From the NCBI GenBank assembly GCA_014904985.1, contig MU128967.1, positions 1 to 64,000 of the forward strand: a stretch of DNA of 64,000 nt, read 5' to 3'. The stretch's first letter is position 1. Every line of letters starts with the position of its first letter. Of this stretch, positions 31,338 to 43,091 are shown piece by piece. The notes below the pieces were generated by a model. The model searched no databases. It was not told where the DNA came from and saw only the letters and a list, made by a program, of their open reading frames with translations. The translations under genes and the position numbers were made by a program. Source of the DNA: Hydnum rufescens UP504. Taxonomy: Eukaryota > Basidiomycota > Agaricomycetes > Cantharellales > Hydnaceae.

Positions 31338-32727
31338 CTAGTCCGATTCCCTAACCAAGGCTCCCCGTCCTCTCTTCAATCTCTCCTCCAATCCCATCGA
31401 ACCTCCGTAGACCATTTTGTTCTGTTCCCGCATGAAATCGCCCTGCACACCGTTTTTTAATGCTTTCTTCCGCTTTTCGTCCTCGATTGCCTGTTCAGCA
31501 TCTTCGGCGGCTTTCAGAGCAGCTAGACGCATGGCACGTGATGAATTGAGCTCGTCCGCATCTACTGTCATCTGTGCGAGACGGCGGGCACGGTCGTCTG
31601 CATCAGCGGACATGGCACTGGTAGTTACTTGAGGACGAATAGTCTGGTCTTGATTCTGGCTGCGGTCTTCGCTACGAGAATTCGCATTGTGGTCGGGGTG
31701 GTGGCCGAGGGTATGTCTCCGCCGGTACGAACTAGAAGACCTGGGAGGCCCAGAGCTCGAATGGTAGTTTCGCTCATCCCGATGAAAGGGCAGGGTAGGA
31801 CTATGCTGCGGTCGGTATGTTCGATTGTCGTGCCCCCCTCTGCTTGGCCCAGTATGGTCACGGTTGCTATCGTACCGCCGAGGAGGGGAGGCTGACCGAC
31901 GAACATAACGATAGTCCGAGAATGAGTGGTGATGAGGGGGAGTCCGTGAGTGAGTACGGGAACGAGACCGACGAGAGTAGGAGTTGCTTGCTTGGCGAGA
32001 TCTACGGCTAGGGAATTCAGCAGCTCGCCCAGGAGATCCAGGTCGTGGGCGTTCTCCGTCATCTGATCCACGGCGATGGCGATGGCTATGTTTCTTTTTC
32101 TCTTTTTCTTTGTCTTTTACACCTGCTTTCTCTTTCATTGCTTTGAAGCGGAGGGGGTTGGAAAGGAGGGCTTGGTATGCAGCCTGCTCTTGCTGCTTGA
32201 TTGCAAGAAGTGGGTCTTCGCGAATTTTGGCAGCAGTGTCTCGAACACTGTTGGCATTTTGAACAGCGATGAAGTTCTTATGCGCAGCCCCGACCTAAAT
32301 ATTCCAGGGAGTCAATAGACGTACCACACCTAAGACTTGGCTGTACCTTGGCATTTTCATCGCCAGTCAGAATTTTGTCGACCCGCTTCCTACCAAGGAG
32401 ATAGTCCTCGAGGTCGTTTGGATTAGTAGAGCCGCCCGTGGCCGGTGTGGCGTACATCCACTCCATTTTCTCTGAGCGCTTCTTTCCTGTCTGTTCCTCC
32501 TGAAGACGCTGAAGTTCTTGCATATGGCGTTCTTCCTCGAGTTCTTTCTTCAACTGATCAAGTTTCTTCTTCTCCGCAAGCTGGTTATCATCACAAATTA
32601 TGTCAGGATCCAGTACTTGAAGAGACCAGAAACGTACCGCTTTCCTCTCTTCAAGCCACACCCGCTCCTGATTCTTGATCAGGAGCGGATGCCATGACTT
32701 CTTCATGTTTAAGTCACCACCGCCCAT
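31338..32727 (-). CDS. CWC25: pre-mRNA splicing factor CWC25 (426 aa, 3 exons)
   Basis: Exons 32727-32638, 32580-32347 and 32294-31338. CWC25 joins the catalytically activated spliceosome and promotes the first transesterification step. The N-terminus is the characteristic CIR-type domain ([16 protein letters not shown], then NQERVWLEE). A charged coiled coil follows ([20 protein letters not shown]), with [10 protein letters not shown] and the block [14 protein letters not shown]. An RS/H-rich middle (about residues 190-320) is typical of splicing proteins. The C-terminus keeps the family ending ([18 protein letters not shown]). All splices are phase 0 and the reading frame is complete. It is transcribed in the same direction as the downstream-lying lyase gene. 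Confidence 0.93.
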
Positions 32728-33303
32728 CTTGTATGTGAGTGCCTGTTAGTCGTTGACAAAGTTCTTAGGCGTTAAGCTTAGTAGAGTTGAGAGGCTCCGG
32801 GAACTGCCGAAACCCAACGACCATCACCATCTTCAGAAATCCGGCTCATATTGAACCGAAAATACTTCACACCTGCAAGGACTCTGTATTTGGGAAAGGT
32901 ATGCGGGTGTTTTGTCCAGTGGAGATCAAAATGCCTTGTTATCCACACCCATCAGCGCTGTCAGGGAAGCATTTCCTCATCAGGGTTTGTGCAAGACTTG
33001 CATGGAGTCGTTAAAGATGGTCATTGTAACTTGGACTTGTGTACAGCAGCTCCTGTACAGTAGTGCACTCTATGGCCTCTGTCTGCTTATAATGAATGAC
33101 TAAATTGGAGGGTCGCCTGAGCGCCGACGCCATGGTACCCACGTACCATATCTACCCAATACGGTTAAGCTGGACTGCACTGGTCAGAAAGTGTGTTCTG
33201 TAGAGTCCTTGCCAACAGCCGACGTGCTAGATGAGCCAGAGGCAATAGCTGCAATCACAATTGTTAAGTGTGAATGTGAGGGTGGATTGTCAACAGGACC
33301 GAA
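32728..33303. other. intergenic region upstream of CWC25
   Basis: This holds the presumed promoter of CWC25 and the 3' end of the lyase gene. Short + frames here show no family features. Confidence 0.4.
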
Positions 33304-35631
33304 CTACGCACTGGTTAATATACTATCGATGTAATTTGCACCGCTCCTGAGAATGAACAAACACCCGGGTCGGTAAGCATGGCTGGATACTGGAGGCCAG
33401 GGGGAGAAATATGCAGAAGGGCGACACTGTACCACTTCTGATGTGTTAGGACGTCACACCCAATTTCTTTCTCCTTACGTTGAATGAGTTCAACATAGGC
33501 GAGCATTCCGTCGGCTTTGAACCGTTGCGAAAGTTCGGCTATGGATATCGAGAAAGAAATAGATTGCGTTGAACCACCAAGGCAGTATGGATCCAGAGTA
33601 CTGCGAAAGACGAACCTGTCACGGCCCCGGTACTGTGTAATCCGGCTAGGGAAATAAGTTGAAGGACGAAGCTAATCCAAAGACGACATCAGGCATCTTG
33701 AGATCGACCAGGAACGTTCCGCATTATATTTACCCTTCCCTTGCGAGATCCCAAATAAAGTTCTTGAGGTCAGTATCTGCATCGGAAGAAAGTATGTATA
33801 AGGCCGCTACGAGCATCTACCTCCATCACAGGACGATGTCCACAAACCCGTGAACCCATGAGCAGACCAGTTGAAGCTTGGGCTCAAATTGTAGACGAGG
33901 TATCTGGATTGATCATCAGCAAGACCCCAGCTCCTGAAATGGAAAAGGCAAGGGATAGCCACACACTTCCCAGGGTATTGGGCCCGGATACGGCGCGAGA
34001 ACGCTTTTGCCTGTTTGAGATTGGGCGATTTTGTCTCGAGCCAGAGCATATCAGCATAAGGCGCATAAGCTAGCACGCGAGACACCGCAGCCTACGCGAC
34101 AAAGGCATGGGTATATGATTAGTATATATTGCCCATAAATTATAACACGAAATGAGGCACACGTCAACCCCGCCGGTATAGTGATAATAGCCTTCCCGCG
34201 TACGGGGTACTGAGTGCACGACTGTAAGAAATAGCGTTCATACAGGAACATGCACATAATGACTTACGATCCCAGTTCCACACGACGCTCTCGGCAAGGA
34301 TATCTCGGGCGATATCCCGAGCTTCAGAATTTGATTTGCCTGAGGCCAAGGTAGAGTATCGCTCCAGAGCAGCGGATTTGTCACTAATCGAGGAAGCCTC
34401 GATAGCTCGTGCAACGGCTAAGTCGTGGACTCATGAGCCTGTTATTGGAAAAGAAGAGACATTCCCGACCTTGATCAAAAGTGCATAACTCATGTTGAGC
34501 CATCCACTCATCCTCAAGCGTATCGAGGGCAGGTCCGGAAGCACCCTTCGCCTCTGCAGTCGCTAGAACTTCGGCCAATGGACTCCCATGTTTAGTCGTA
34601 CCAAGGATGAAGGGATGATCTGCTGCATCAATGTTTGATGAGATAAGCTTGGCTGATTCAGAGTCTGTACGTGCTATAAGTAGCATCGTGGAAAGCATAA
34701 GATCGGTCTGAAAGCGCGAGGCTACGAGACGGGATATGTGCGTCGATGTGGGGACAAGGACCTTCCCTGCTAAGTGTCCACACTGCTCCGGTAACAAGTC
34801 AGCGAAGTCTCCATACCAGGAAAAACTACGCTAGTAAGCTTCACCTTCTTCCCACCGTGCAATTGATCTTCCATGTGGATAGCAGACGCACCTGATTCGA
34901 CAAAAAGCTTGACGAGCTTCATGACAGAAGATAGACCACCATGCCCAGTATCAGCATCAGCGATGATAGGGCGCATGTAGTCTACATATTCCATCTTGGC
35001 TCGTGCTTGTGGTGTTGCGGACATCCGTTCGTCGTAGTGTTTGCGGTCATGTAACTGTTGAGCGCGGAACAAGCGATGGACTTGGTTTGGCACTGTTGTA
35101 TATGGGTAGTCTCTGAACTCAGGTCGTGAGATAGATGATAAAAAGTAGAATCAAATCTACTTACGCCAGATCCGGTCCGACTTCATTATTTGCTGTAGTT
35201 AAGACGCTAGAGCTGGCCCACCCACTCACATAGAGTACTTCCTGATATTTGGCCATCTGAGTCATCTGAACAGGGTCAATAGCTCCCATAGTGTGGAGGG
35301 GCTGCTTCTCTCCTTCAGCCTTGGCCAATAAAGCGAATAGTTTATCGGCAAGCGAAGCCGAAAGTGGTCGCTGGACGGGAAGGGCACCCTGTTTGGAGGC
35401 TATGTCTACAGGACGATACGGTCGCTTGATACCAGCAAAACGGGGCTGGGCGAAAAATTCTGAAAGGCTAGTGACCCGCTCATTGAACGCCAGGGTCTCC
35501 TCTTGAAGAGATGGGGGGCTTAGTGGCAGTGATTTAAATGACGACATTTTACGGCGAAATACTCTAGGAGTTCGCTGCGTAGAGAGCAGTGCGAAACCGG
35601 GTGGGTGCTGAGGGCGCATTCTGCTTCCCAT
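33304..35631 (-). CDS. mitochondrial isocitrate lyase/methylisocitrate lyase, ICL2 type (about 561 aa, 11 exons)
   Basis: This enzyme of the ICL/PEPM family cleaves (methyl)isocitrate to glyoxylate or pyruvate plus succinate. Eleven exons: to 35165, 35112-34845, 34782-34470, 34417-34268, 34221-34163, 34091-33967, 33903-33848, 33776-33734, 33671-33616, 33538-33433, 33346-33304. Seen are PIIADADTGHGG, the catalytic KKCGH (residues 244-248, across a splice), LLIARTDSESAKLI, LAYAPYADMLWLETKSP, YNLSPSFNW and VLTHQKWSGANYID. The N-terminus is arginine-rich without acids (RTPRVFRRKMSSF), suggesting a mitochondrial presequence, and no peroxisomal SKL ends the protein. Compartment and block similarity favour methylisocitrate lyase (propionate catabolism) over glyoxylate-cycle ICL1. 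In-frame ATGs at 35,679, 35,664 and 35,616 are alternatives. Confidence 0.85.
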
Positions 35632-36031
35632 GATTCGGCAACTCCCACTGAATTCTTTTTTCATGACCACCCTCGCCATTCGTCTCCCACCTACTTTACT
35701 CTGCCTGAAAATTAGACGCTTAAAGTCCACATCACCATACGGCCGATCACATCTCCAGCGACTCCCAGCGCTTCCTAAACCAGTTGTTGGGCACTACCCT
35801 CAGCTTGTGGTACTCACAGACGGCTCAACGTACACAAGATGGTCCACATCTCCACGAAGCGTCATCCGACTTACACGCGATCTAAATAACAATCCTCTGT
35901 GGAGCCCGGGCCAGGAGAGAAGCGATGAACTTGAAGATGAGACTGGGCGGATGGGACGTTTTAGAAAAAGGTTCGGGATGGGAGATGGAAACATGGATTT
36001 CTCTTCGCATTCGGGGAACAAGGTTGCATAA
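35630..36031 (+). CDS. MRPL36: mitochondrial large-subunit ribosomal protein bL31m (MRPL36 type)
   Basis: This intronless gene encodes 133 aa from ATG 35,630 (122 aa from ATG 35,663). The body carries the bL31 family signature (VVLTDGSTYTRWSTSPRSVI, then RLTRDLNNNPLWSP) and the fungal EDETGRMGRFRKRFG tail. It acts in the central protuberance of the mitochondrial 54S subunit. The first 30 residues are basic and hydrophobic, as in an import presequence. It is head-to-head with the lyase gene, with start codons overlapping or within about 50 bp, and ends 88 bp from the convergent SNX4 stop. No other conserved gene is likely on this strand here. Confidence 0.88.
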   Translation: MIRQLPLNSFFMTTLAIRLPPTLLCLKIRRLKSTSPYGRSHLQRLPALPKPVVGHYPQLVVLTDGSTYTRWSTSPRSVIRLTRDLNNNPLWSPGQERSDELEDETGRMGRFRKRFGMGDGNMDFSSHSGNKVA

Positions 36032-36118
36032 GAATGTACGCCAAATATCTCATTGTGACTCTTGGCTAGTGCACTCAGCGATATTACATAATATTTAGAC
36101 CCTCGAAGGAACCCGAAT

Positions 36119-38043
36119 CTACACGTCCACACGAATACGCTGTATCAGAGGAATTATCTTCTCCCATTCTTCCATGGCCTGCAACAGTGACAGACATCAG
36201 TGTTCCAAATTTCTAATCAGAACGGATTAGCAGGGGACCTTGCGATAAGTCTCAATCTGGCCATCCGCCACGATGCCCAATAGCTCCTTCATCTCGGCTT
36301 GCTTGGCATACTGGAAAACTGCATACTCTTTCAATGTCTCGTCACTGAAAGCATCTGAGGTTTCTGACGCCGTCATCACCGCTTCTTGGAGCTGAATACA
36401 TGCATATACCAATCAGTCACAATCGAATGATGATGGTCATTGTGAAGCAGACCTCCTTGATCTTAAGATCAAGTTTTCGCATCTTCTCCACACGACTCCG
36501 ATCGTCATCTGCACCACGGATGGCATCAACCCGATCCCGCAAGTATGCCCCAATGCCTTGAGAAGACGTCCCAGGTCGACCAGCTATGACTGAGGACAGG
36601 CGGTCCCGTTCGATTACGACGCCGGAAAGATACTCACTCAGTTCCTCGAAGGTCGAGTTGCTTCTGGTCGCGTAGCTTGAGTACCGCCCGGTGTGCTTGT
36701 GAATACGCAAGGAGAGAGTGCACATGCTGAAGAAATGGGTCCGTATTGTTCGTCGTCTGCATTGAGTGTGAATAGGGTGAAGATGATGCAAAAGTGGAAA
36801 GGGGAGAAGAAGCAATAGTGAGAACCCGCCGAACGAGAGACTTTTGGATCGGTAGGATATGTGAAGATGGAGGTGGGGGAAGGCGTACGTTGTTTTTAAG
36901 AAGGGCCGAAAACTCTAGGAGTGTGTTGGAGAAGTGGTTTAGTGGGTCGGTAATTCCTGATTCAAGGAACCCTAGTCCCTGCATGGCTAGCGCCATGTCA
37001 TGGTAGTCTTGGGCCAAATCTGCAATTGCAGTCGGCATCGGGAGGCCATACTAGCCAGAAGACTGGGGGGCGCACCATTGGTTCGCGACCGTGACCGGTT
37101 CCACAACCTGTCGATATTCCCAAGACCTTCTTCGAATTGGTCAATACTTTCCCTGACGTCCAAGAAGCGCTCGTCTGGCTTTCGCACACGTGCAAACGCA
37201 TTTAGCAGGGTGTCAGATATGTTATCAAGAAGGGAAGGGGCAGGCTCTTGTCCTGGTGGATGAGCTAGATGCTGATGCATATGAACCGTCTATGGGACAC
37301 ATCACATCAACGAACAGCCTTGTGCCATAAATTGAAAGAAGTACCCATTCGGTAGACTCAAAGAAGGATCGCACTAGGGTGGCTCGTTGCAATGTAGGAT
37401 GTCGTGCCACTCGCTGCAGGAAACGTTGTAGTCTGACGTATACTCCTCAGAAGCTGCTACATCATTAGTCCTTGCCTGGCACTCACTCAAGTCGTCGATG
37501 TTCAACGAATTCAGGGCTGAATCGGTCTCCAGTTAGGTATTCTATGGCATAGAAAGGGTGAGGCACCCGCTCGTAAGCAATGTCTCTACGATATGGCTCA
37601 CCAAGACGGTGCTTTCCAGGGAGAGGCGGCACTACACAAGCAGGGAAGTCCCTTGAAAGATTGTCCCTCAGGAATACAAAATCCTGGAAACGCCGGCGGG
37701 CATGTGGCGTCGATGATGAGAACGTGGTGAGGTTGGTCTAATAGATGTGTCATTGCTGTGCTATGGTGACCAGTGCAAATTTGTGCCTGCCACGAACCTG
37801 ACCACAGACACGATAAGATATATACATATCCTTGGTGCCTTCGAGTTCTTTGATAGGATCTTTGACTTCAACTTCAAGGTAGCCCTCCCACTTGGGCTCA
37901 TCGCTCGCAGTCTGGGCCCCCTCTTGGCGATAACCAGGACTTGTGGATGATTCGGGTTTTTTGCGGCCGTCTTCAATAATCACATCGTATCCTCCTGGTG
38001 AAGGAGTATCCCAAGTAACGCTGTCGAAGATTTCGTCCTCCAT
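36119..38043 (-). CDS. SNX4: sorting nexin SNX4/ATG24 (PX-BAR), with a one-base frameshift in this assembly
   Basis: Exons from 38,043: 38043-37798, 37737-37602, 37541-37487, 37432-37345, 37289-37076, 37019-36889, 36756-36453, 36391-36239, 36178-36119. The protein binds PI3P on endosomes and recycles SNAREs; it also serves selective autophagy. The PX domain starts at WEGYLEVEVKDPIKELEG and includes RRRFQDFVFLRDNL, FPACVVPPLPGKHRL and RFLQRVARHPTLQR. The BAR region includes VRESIDQFEEGLGNIDRLW, HRAVLKLRDQKQLD, GAYLRDRVDAIRGADDDRS and ETSDAFSDETLKEYAVFQYA. Exon 7 is 304 nt and the frame shifts by one between QKQLD and FEELSEYLS (extra base within 36,651-36,652). Without it the product would be 461 aa. 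Sequencing error or a genuine mutant allele are both possible. Confidence 0.88.
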
Positions 38044-38115
38044 TTGGGGACCGGGTCACGGCTCGGTAAATCCCGAATTGGTTACTCACCACTAACGCGA
38101 AGGAGACTTGGCCAT
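38044..38115. promoter_or_regulatory. 72-bp divergent promoter between SNX4 and RPB2
   Basis: Only 72 bp separate the two start codons. No TATA box is seen. Much of the RPB2 leader or promoter may lie in its first intron. Confidence 0.55.
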
Positions 38116-41100
38116 GAGCACAGGTTAGGCAACTACTGCCTCCCTTCTCATTCAGAGACTGTTTACACTAGAAATATCTAGCAGAAGTCCCAGACGAAGG
38201 CTACGGGAGTGGTGCTTACAATGAACAGTACATGGATGATGACTTTTATGAAGGCATTACCCAAGAAGACTGCTGGACTGTCATCACCTCATTCTTCGAC
38301 GAGAAGGGTCTTGTACGCCAACAGCTCGACTCGTTCGATGAGTTTGTACAAAATACTATGCAAGAACTGGTCGATGAGAACGCAGACTTGGTTCTTGACC
38401 AAGGCGCCCAGTTCAGTGGCGGGGATAATGATGAAGCAGTGCGTATTTAGGACCTCAGGGACTTGCTCCAGTGTATCTCATGCGTTAATCCAGCGCCGAT
38501 ATGAAATCCATTTTGGCCAAATCTACCTGTCACGTCCAACAATAACCGAAGGTGATGGAAGTGTGGTGCCTGTCTTTCCGCAAGAGTCCCGACTCCGTAA
38601 TCTCACGTCAGTACTCTTTCTTGTCGCATACCCACACTTGTCCAACACGCACTCTTTTTCAGGTATTCGGCGCCTCTGTACGTGGATATGACAAAGCAAA
38701 TTTTGGTCCCAGACCCAGATTCGCTTGGCCCGACTGGCGAGCCTGAATGGAAGCCGCAGGACCCCAACAACCCAATAGAGCTTATCAATAATGTTTGGAT
38801 TGGCAAGGTACTGCACTCAAACACGAACCGCGATCTGAGGCTGACTGCTAGTATCGTAGGTCCCAATCATGCTGCGGTCCCAGTTCTGCATTCTGCACGG
38901 TCTTTCAGAGAGGGAGCTGTATGATTTGAATGAATGCCCGTATGATCAGGTGCATTACTATCTGCCGGTAATCCTGTTGCTGGGTCTTGACGTGTCTCAT
39001 CTTCATGACAGGGTGGCTACTTCATTATTAATGGATCTGAAAAGGTGCTAATCGCTCAAGAACGGATGGCGGCCAACCATGTCTACGTCTTCGCAAAGGC
39101 ACAACCGTCCCCAATATCGTTCCTTGCCGAAGTTCGTAGCGCTGTGGAAAAGGGTGGGAAGACGATCAGCACGATGCAAGTCAAGATGTTCCACCGAAAT
39201 CCTCAAAAAACGGTGGGCGTTTATCCTTTCTTATACGGTGCTTCCGCTGACTTTTGCTAAAGCTGGGCAATGTCATTCGTGCCAGTCTCCCATATATTCG
39301 TGATGACATTCCCATTTGGGTGGTCTTCCGCGCTCTTGGTATCACGTCTGATCGTGACATTCTCGAGCACATCTGCTATGATACCAACGACACTCAAATG
39401 GTGGAGATGTTGAAACCGTGCATTGATGAGGGTTTCGTCATTCAAGAACGAGAGGTGCACCGCCTCTTACATTCATCACATATACCTACTCACTCTTCTT
39501 CTTGCTAGGTGGCCCTGGACTTGATTGGTAAACGTGGCACTACGACCGGGTTGAGCAAGGACAAGCGTTTACGATATGCGCAGGAGATTCTGCAGAAGGA
39601 GATGCTTCCCCACGTCTCCATGGGAGAAGGCTCTGAAAGCAAGAAGGCTTTCTTTTTTGGCTATATGATCCATCGTCTTCTCCTTGCTGCCCTTGAAAGG
39701 CGGGAACTAGACGATCGCGATCATTTTGGCAAGAAGCGGTTGGATTTGGCTGGTCCCCTTCTTGCAAGTCTCTTCCGTATGCTCTTCAGGAAGCTTACCA
39801 AAGATGTATACCGTCACCTCCAAAAGGTGAGTTTGCTATACGTCTACGTCGTGAATGAATTGTATTTGACGTATATGGATATCAGTGCGTTGAGACTCAC
39901 AAGGACTTCAATATTAGTATCGCTGTGAAATCCAACACTATCACGAACGGTCTCAAATACTCCTTGGCGACCGGGAATTGGGGTGACCAGAAGAAAAGCA
40001 TGTCGTCCAAGGCTGGTGTATCCCAGGTACTTAATCGATATACCTTCGCCTCCACACTCTCCCATCTCCGGCGGTGCAACACACCGCTTGGGCGCGACGG
40101 TAAAATCGCCAAACCGCGCCAGCTACACAATACACATTGGGGCATGGTCTGTCCAGCAGAAACGCCCGAGGGCCAGGCTTGCGGGCTCGTTAAGAATCTC
40201 TCACTTATGGCTTGCATATCCGTTGGGTCACTTTCAGCCCCTGTGATCGAGTTTCTTCAAGAATGGGGTCTTGAAAGTCTCGAAGAAAACGCAAACGCCC
40301 ACGGTAGCGCAACAAAGGTGTTCGTCAATGGTGTGTGGATGGGCGTGCATCGGGATGCCCCTAATCTCGTCAAGACGCTTCGACGGTTACGACGAAAAGA
40401 CGACATTAGCTCTGAAGTCAGCATCGTTCGTGACATCCGAGAGAAAGAACTTCGATTGTACACAGACGCAGGCCGAGTCTGTCGCCCACTTTTCATCGTG
40501 GAAAATCAACAACTTCTTTTGAAGAAAGAACACGTCAATATGCTTAATGACAAGAGTCGGACAGACCCCTACAAGTGGACACATCTCGTCAAAGATGGGG
40601 TTATCGAACTCTTAGATGCCGAAGAGGAAGAGACTGTTATGATCTGCATGACGCCCGACGATCTCGAAAATTCGAGAACTAATCAGGCAGTCGCGGCTGG
40701 ATATGTTTCAAATGCTGGTGCCTCTGATCACGACGTGGCGGCTCGCGTACGGAGCACCATGACTGCGCATACTTGGACACATTGTGAGATTCATCCCAGC
40801 ATGATCTTGGGGATTTGCGCGAGTATAATCCCTTTCCCTGATCATAACCAGGTGAGCGAAACTTCTTCTCCCGTTTTATTTGAGCATGCCTGATCCAGGT
40901 TTACAATAGTCGCCTCGCAACACCTACCAGTCGGCCATGGGGAAGCAGGCCATGGGCATTTATCTCACTAATTATCAAGTTCGTATGGATACTATGGCCA
41001 ATATCCTCTACTATCCCCAAAAACCTCTTGCTACTACCCGCTCGATGGAATACCTTCGCTTCCGAGAACTTCCAGCCGGGCAGAACGCCACGGTGGCTAT

Positions 41101-42579
41101 TTTATGCTATAGTGGATATAACCAAGAAGATTCGGTTATCATGAATCAAAGTTCGATCGATCGTGGGCTATTCCGAAGTATGTACTACCGAAGTTACACA
41201 GACGCGGAGAAAAAGGTCGGCGTCTTACCTTTGGAGGAATTTGAGAAACCAACCCGCGATACCACTCTTCGGATGAAACACGGCACGTACGAGAAATTAG
41301 AGGACGACGGACTGATTGCTCCTGGTACTGGTGTCGCCGGTGAGGATATCATCATTGGGAAGACGGCACCATTGCCTCCCGACAGTGAGGAGCTGGGGCA
41401 GCGAATGCGAACGCATACACGAAGAGATGTCTCTACACCACTCAAAAGCACCGAGAATGGCATCGTTGATCAAGTTCTCGTCACTACAAATCAGGACGGA
41501 CTCAAGTTCGTCAAGATTCGTATCCGATCTACACGGATACCGCAGGTCGGTGACAAGTTCGCGTCTCGACATGGTCAGAAGGGTACTGTTGGGATCACCT
41601 ACCGTCACGAAGACATGCCTTTCACCGCCGAAGGCATCACCCCTGATATTATCATCAATCCACATGCCATCCCATCCCGCATGACCATAGGGCATTTGAT
41701 TGAATGTTTGCTCAGCAAACTTGCTACGCTTATTGGGAATGAAGGGGATGCCACACCCTTCACCGAGCTTACAGTGGAGTCTGTCTCTCAGCTTTTGCGC
41801 GAAAATGGGTACCATTCACGTGGACTAGAAGTCATGTATCATGGTCACTCTGGCAGGAAACTACAGGCGCAAGTTTACCTTGGCCCGACATACTACCAGC
41901 GCCTGAAGCACATGGTAGACGATAAGATCCACGCACGTGCTCGTGGTCCCGTTCAAATCCTGACCAGACAGCCTGTCGAAGGCCGTAGTCGGGACGGTGG
42001 TTTACGTTTTGGAGAGATGGAGGTTTGTTCTTGTGTCAATCTACTTCGCATTCTATCCTAACCGGCATCTCCATCAGCGCGATTGCATGATTTCGCACGG
42101 AATCGCTGGTTTCCTGAAAGAGCGCTTGTTTGATGCCAGTGATGCGTATCGACTTCATGTTTGTGACATGTGAGTGTTTTATAGACCATCCTGGCAGCCT
42201 TCGCTTATCCTGTTCTGTTCAGTTGCGGTCTCACCGCCATTGCCAACCTCGTATGTCAATATCTACTTTGCTATGCCTACTCCAACTGACATCGTTTTCA
42301 AACGTCCCAGAAAAAACAAACGTTCGAAGTGAGCCCCGTTGTTTACTTTGTTCTATTATGCATCTGATCTCATCCCAACACGCTAGTGCCGATCATGTAA
42401 GAATAAAGTGGCTTGTTCACAGTTATATATCCCATATGCAGCGAAACTGCTCTTCCAGGCAAGTTTGGCTTTGTCTTGTTTTGAAATGTTCTCAGCTTTT
42501 TTCCTCTTCTTAGGAGTTGCAATCAATGAATATCGCCGCGCGATTGTATACGGAAAGTACAGGGCGCGTGCGTGCGTAA
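38116..42579 (+). CDS. RPB2: RNA polymerase II second-largest subunit RPB2 (1225 aa, 15 exons)
   Basis: Exons: 38116-38125, 38185-38438, 38494-38606, 38663-38807, 38860-38949, 39012-39212, 39263-39454, 39509-39826, 39886-40851, 40910-42022, 42078-42169, 42223-42250, 42311-42328, 42387-42458, 42514-42579. It forms the cleft wall and part of the active centre of Pol II. Seen are [118 protein letters not shown] and the C-terminal zinc site CGLTAIANL...CRSCKNK. Every phase closes. Exon 1 is only 10 nt (MST) and is inferred. Intron 14 is GC-AG. The length matches fungal RPB2. Confidence 0.96.
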
Positions 42580-43091
42580 ACTTGGAATTTTTTGGGATGT
42601 AGAACTACGCAGTCTTCTTTTGTTTTATACCTACTCATTCCTAATCGTGCGACGTTATTGCTGTTTTAATCGGTAGAGTGTATCCGTTGCACTGAGATAG
42701 CGGGAAGACGACCCCAGAGGGGCCTCAAAATAAGCAGCGACGGACCGGTAGCATACAATGAGGAACAAGAAAAGGAGGAGCAAGAGGAGGCAGGAGGGTG
42801 AAGACAAAAGAACCGAGATACTCGGCCGAAAAATACAGAGGACGAGAGGAAGGAGGACCCCGGCGAGCTCAATTATAGGTCTGATCCAGAAGAGGCCATT
42901 TCGGTACTTTTTTTTTTTGAAAATCGTCCAAAAAGGTACCATTTCTGATCAAGGGGCCCCGATCTGGGGCAAAAGGGTACTTTTTCCGATCGGACCCAAT
43001 GACCCTATGAAATCACCGCCACTTCCCCCTAGCCTGTGGTGTGGGTCAATTCGGATGACCCCGAGCAAAAGAACAGCAGTGATAGTATTTT
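42580..43091. other. 3' flank of RPB2, purine-rich tract
   Basis: A GGA/AAG-rich purine tract lies at 42,755-42,870. The text GATCNGGGGC/GATCGGAC with G/C-rich runs follows at 42,940-43,000. No gene is seen. Confidence 0.4.

Noticed and set aside
31417..32318. Plus-strand open frames over CWC25
   Set aside because: They oppose the conserved CWC25 exons and have no homology of their own. The biased RS/H-rich codons keep them open.
35207..35250. A GT...AG segment at VSGWASSSVLTTA in the lyase gene considered as an intron
   Set aside because: The family has coding sequence of matching length here (SGW followed by a Ser/Thr-rich stretch and GPDLA), so this is exon.
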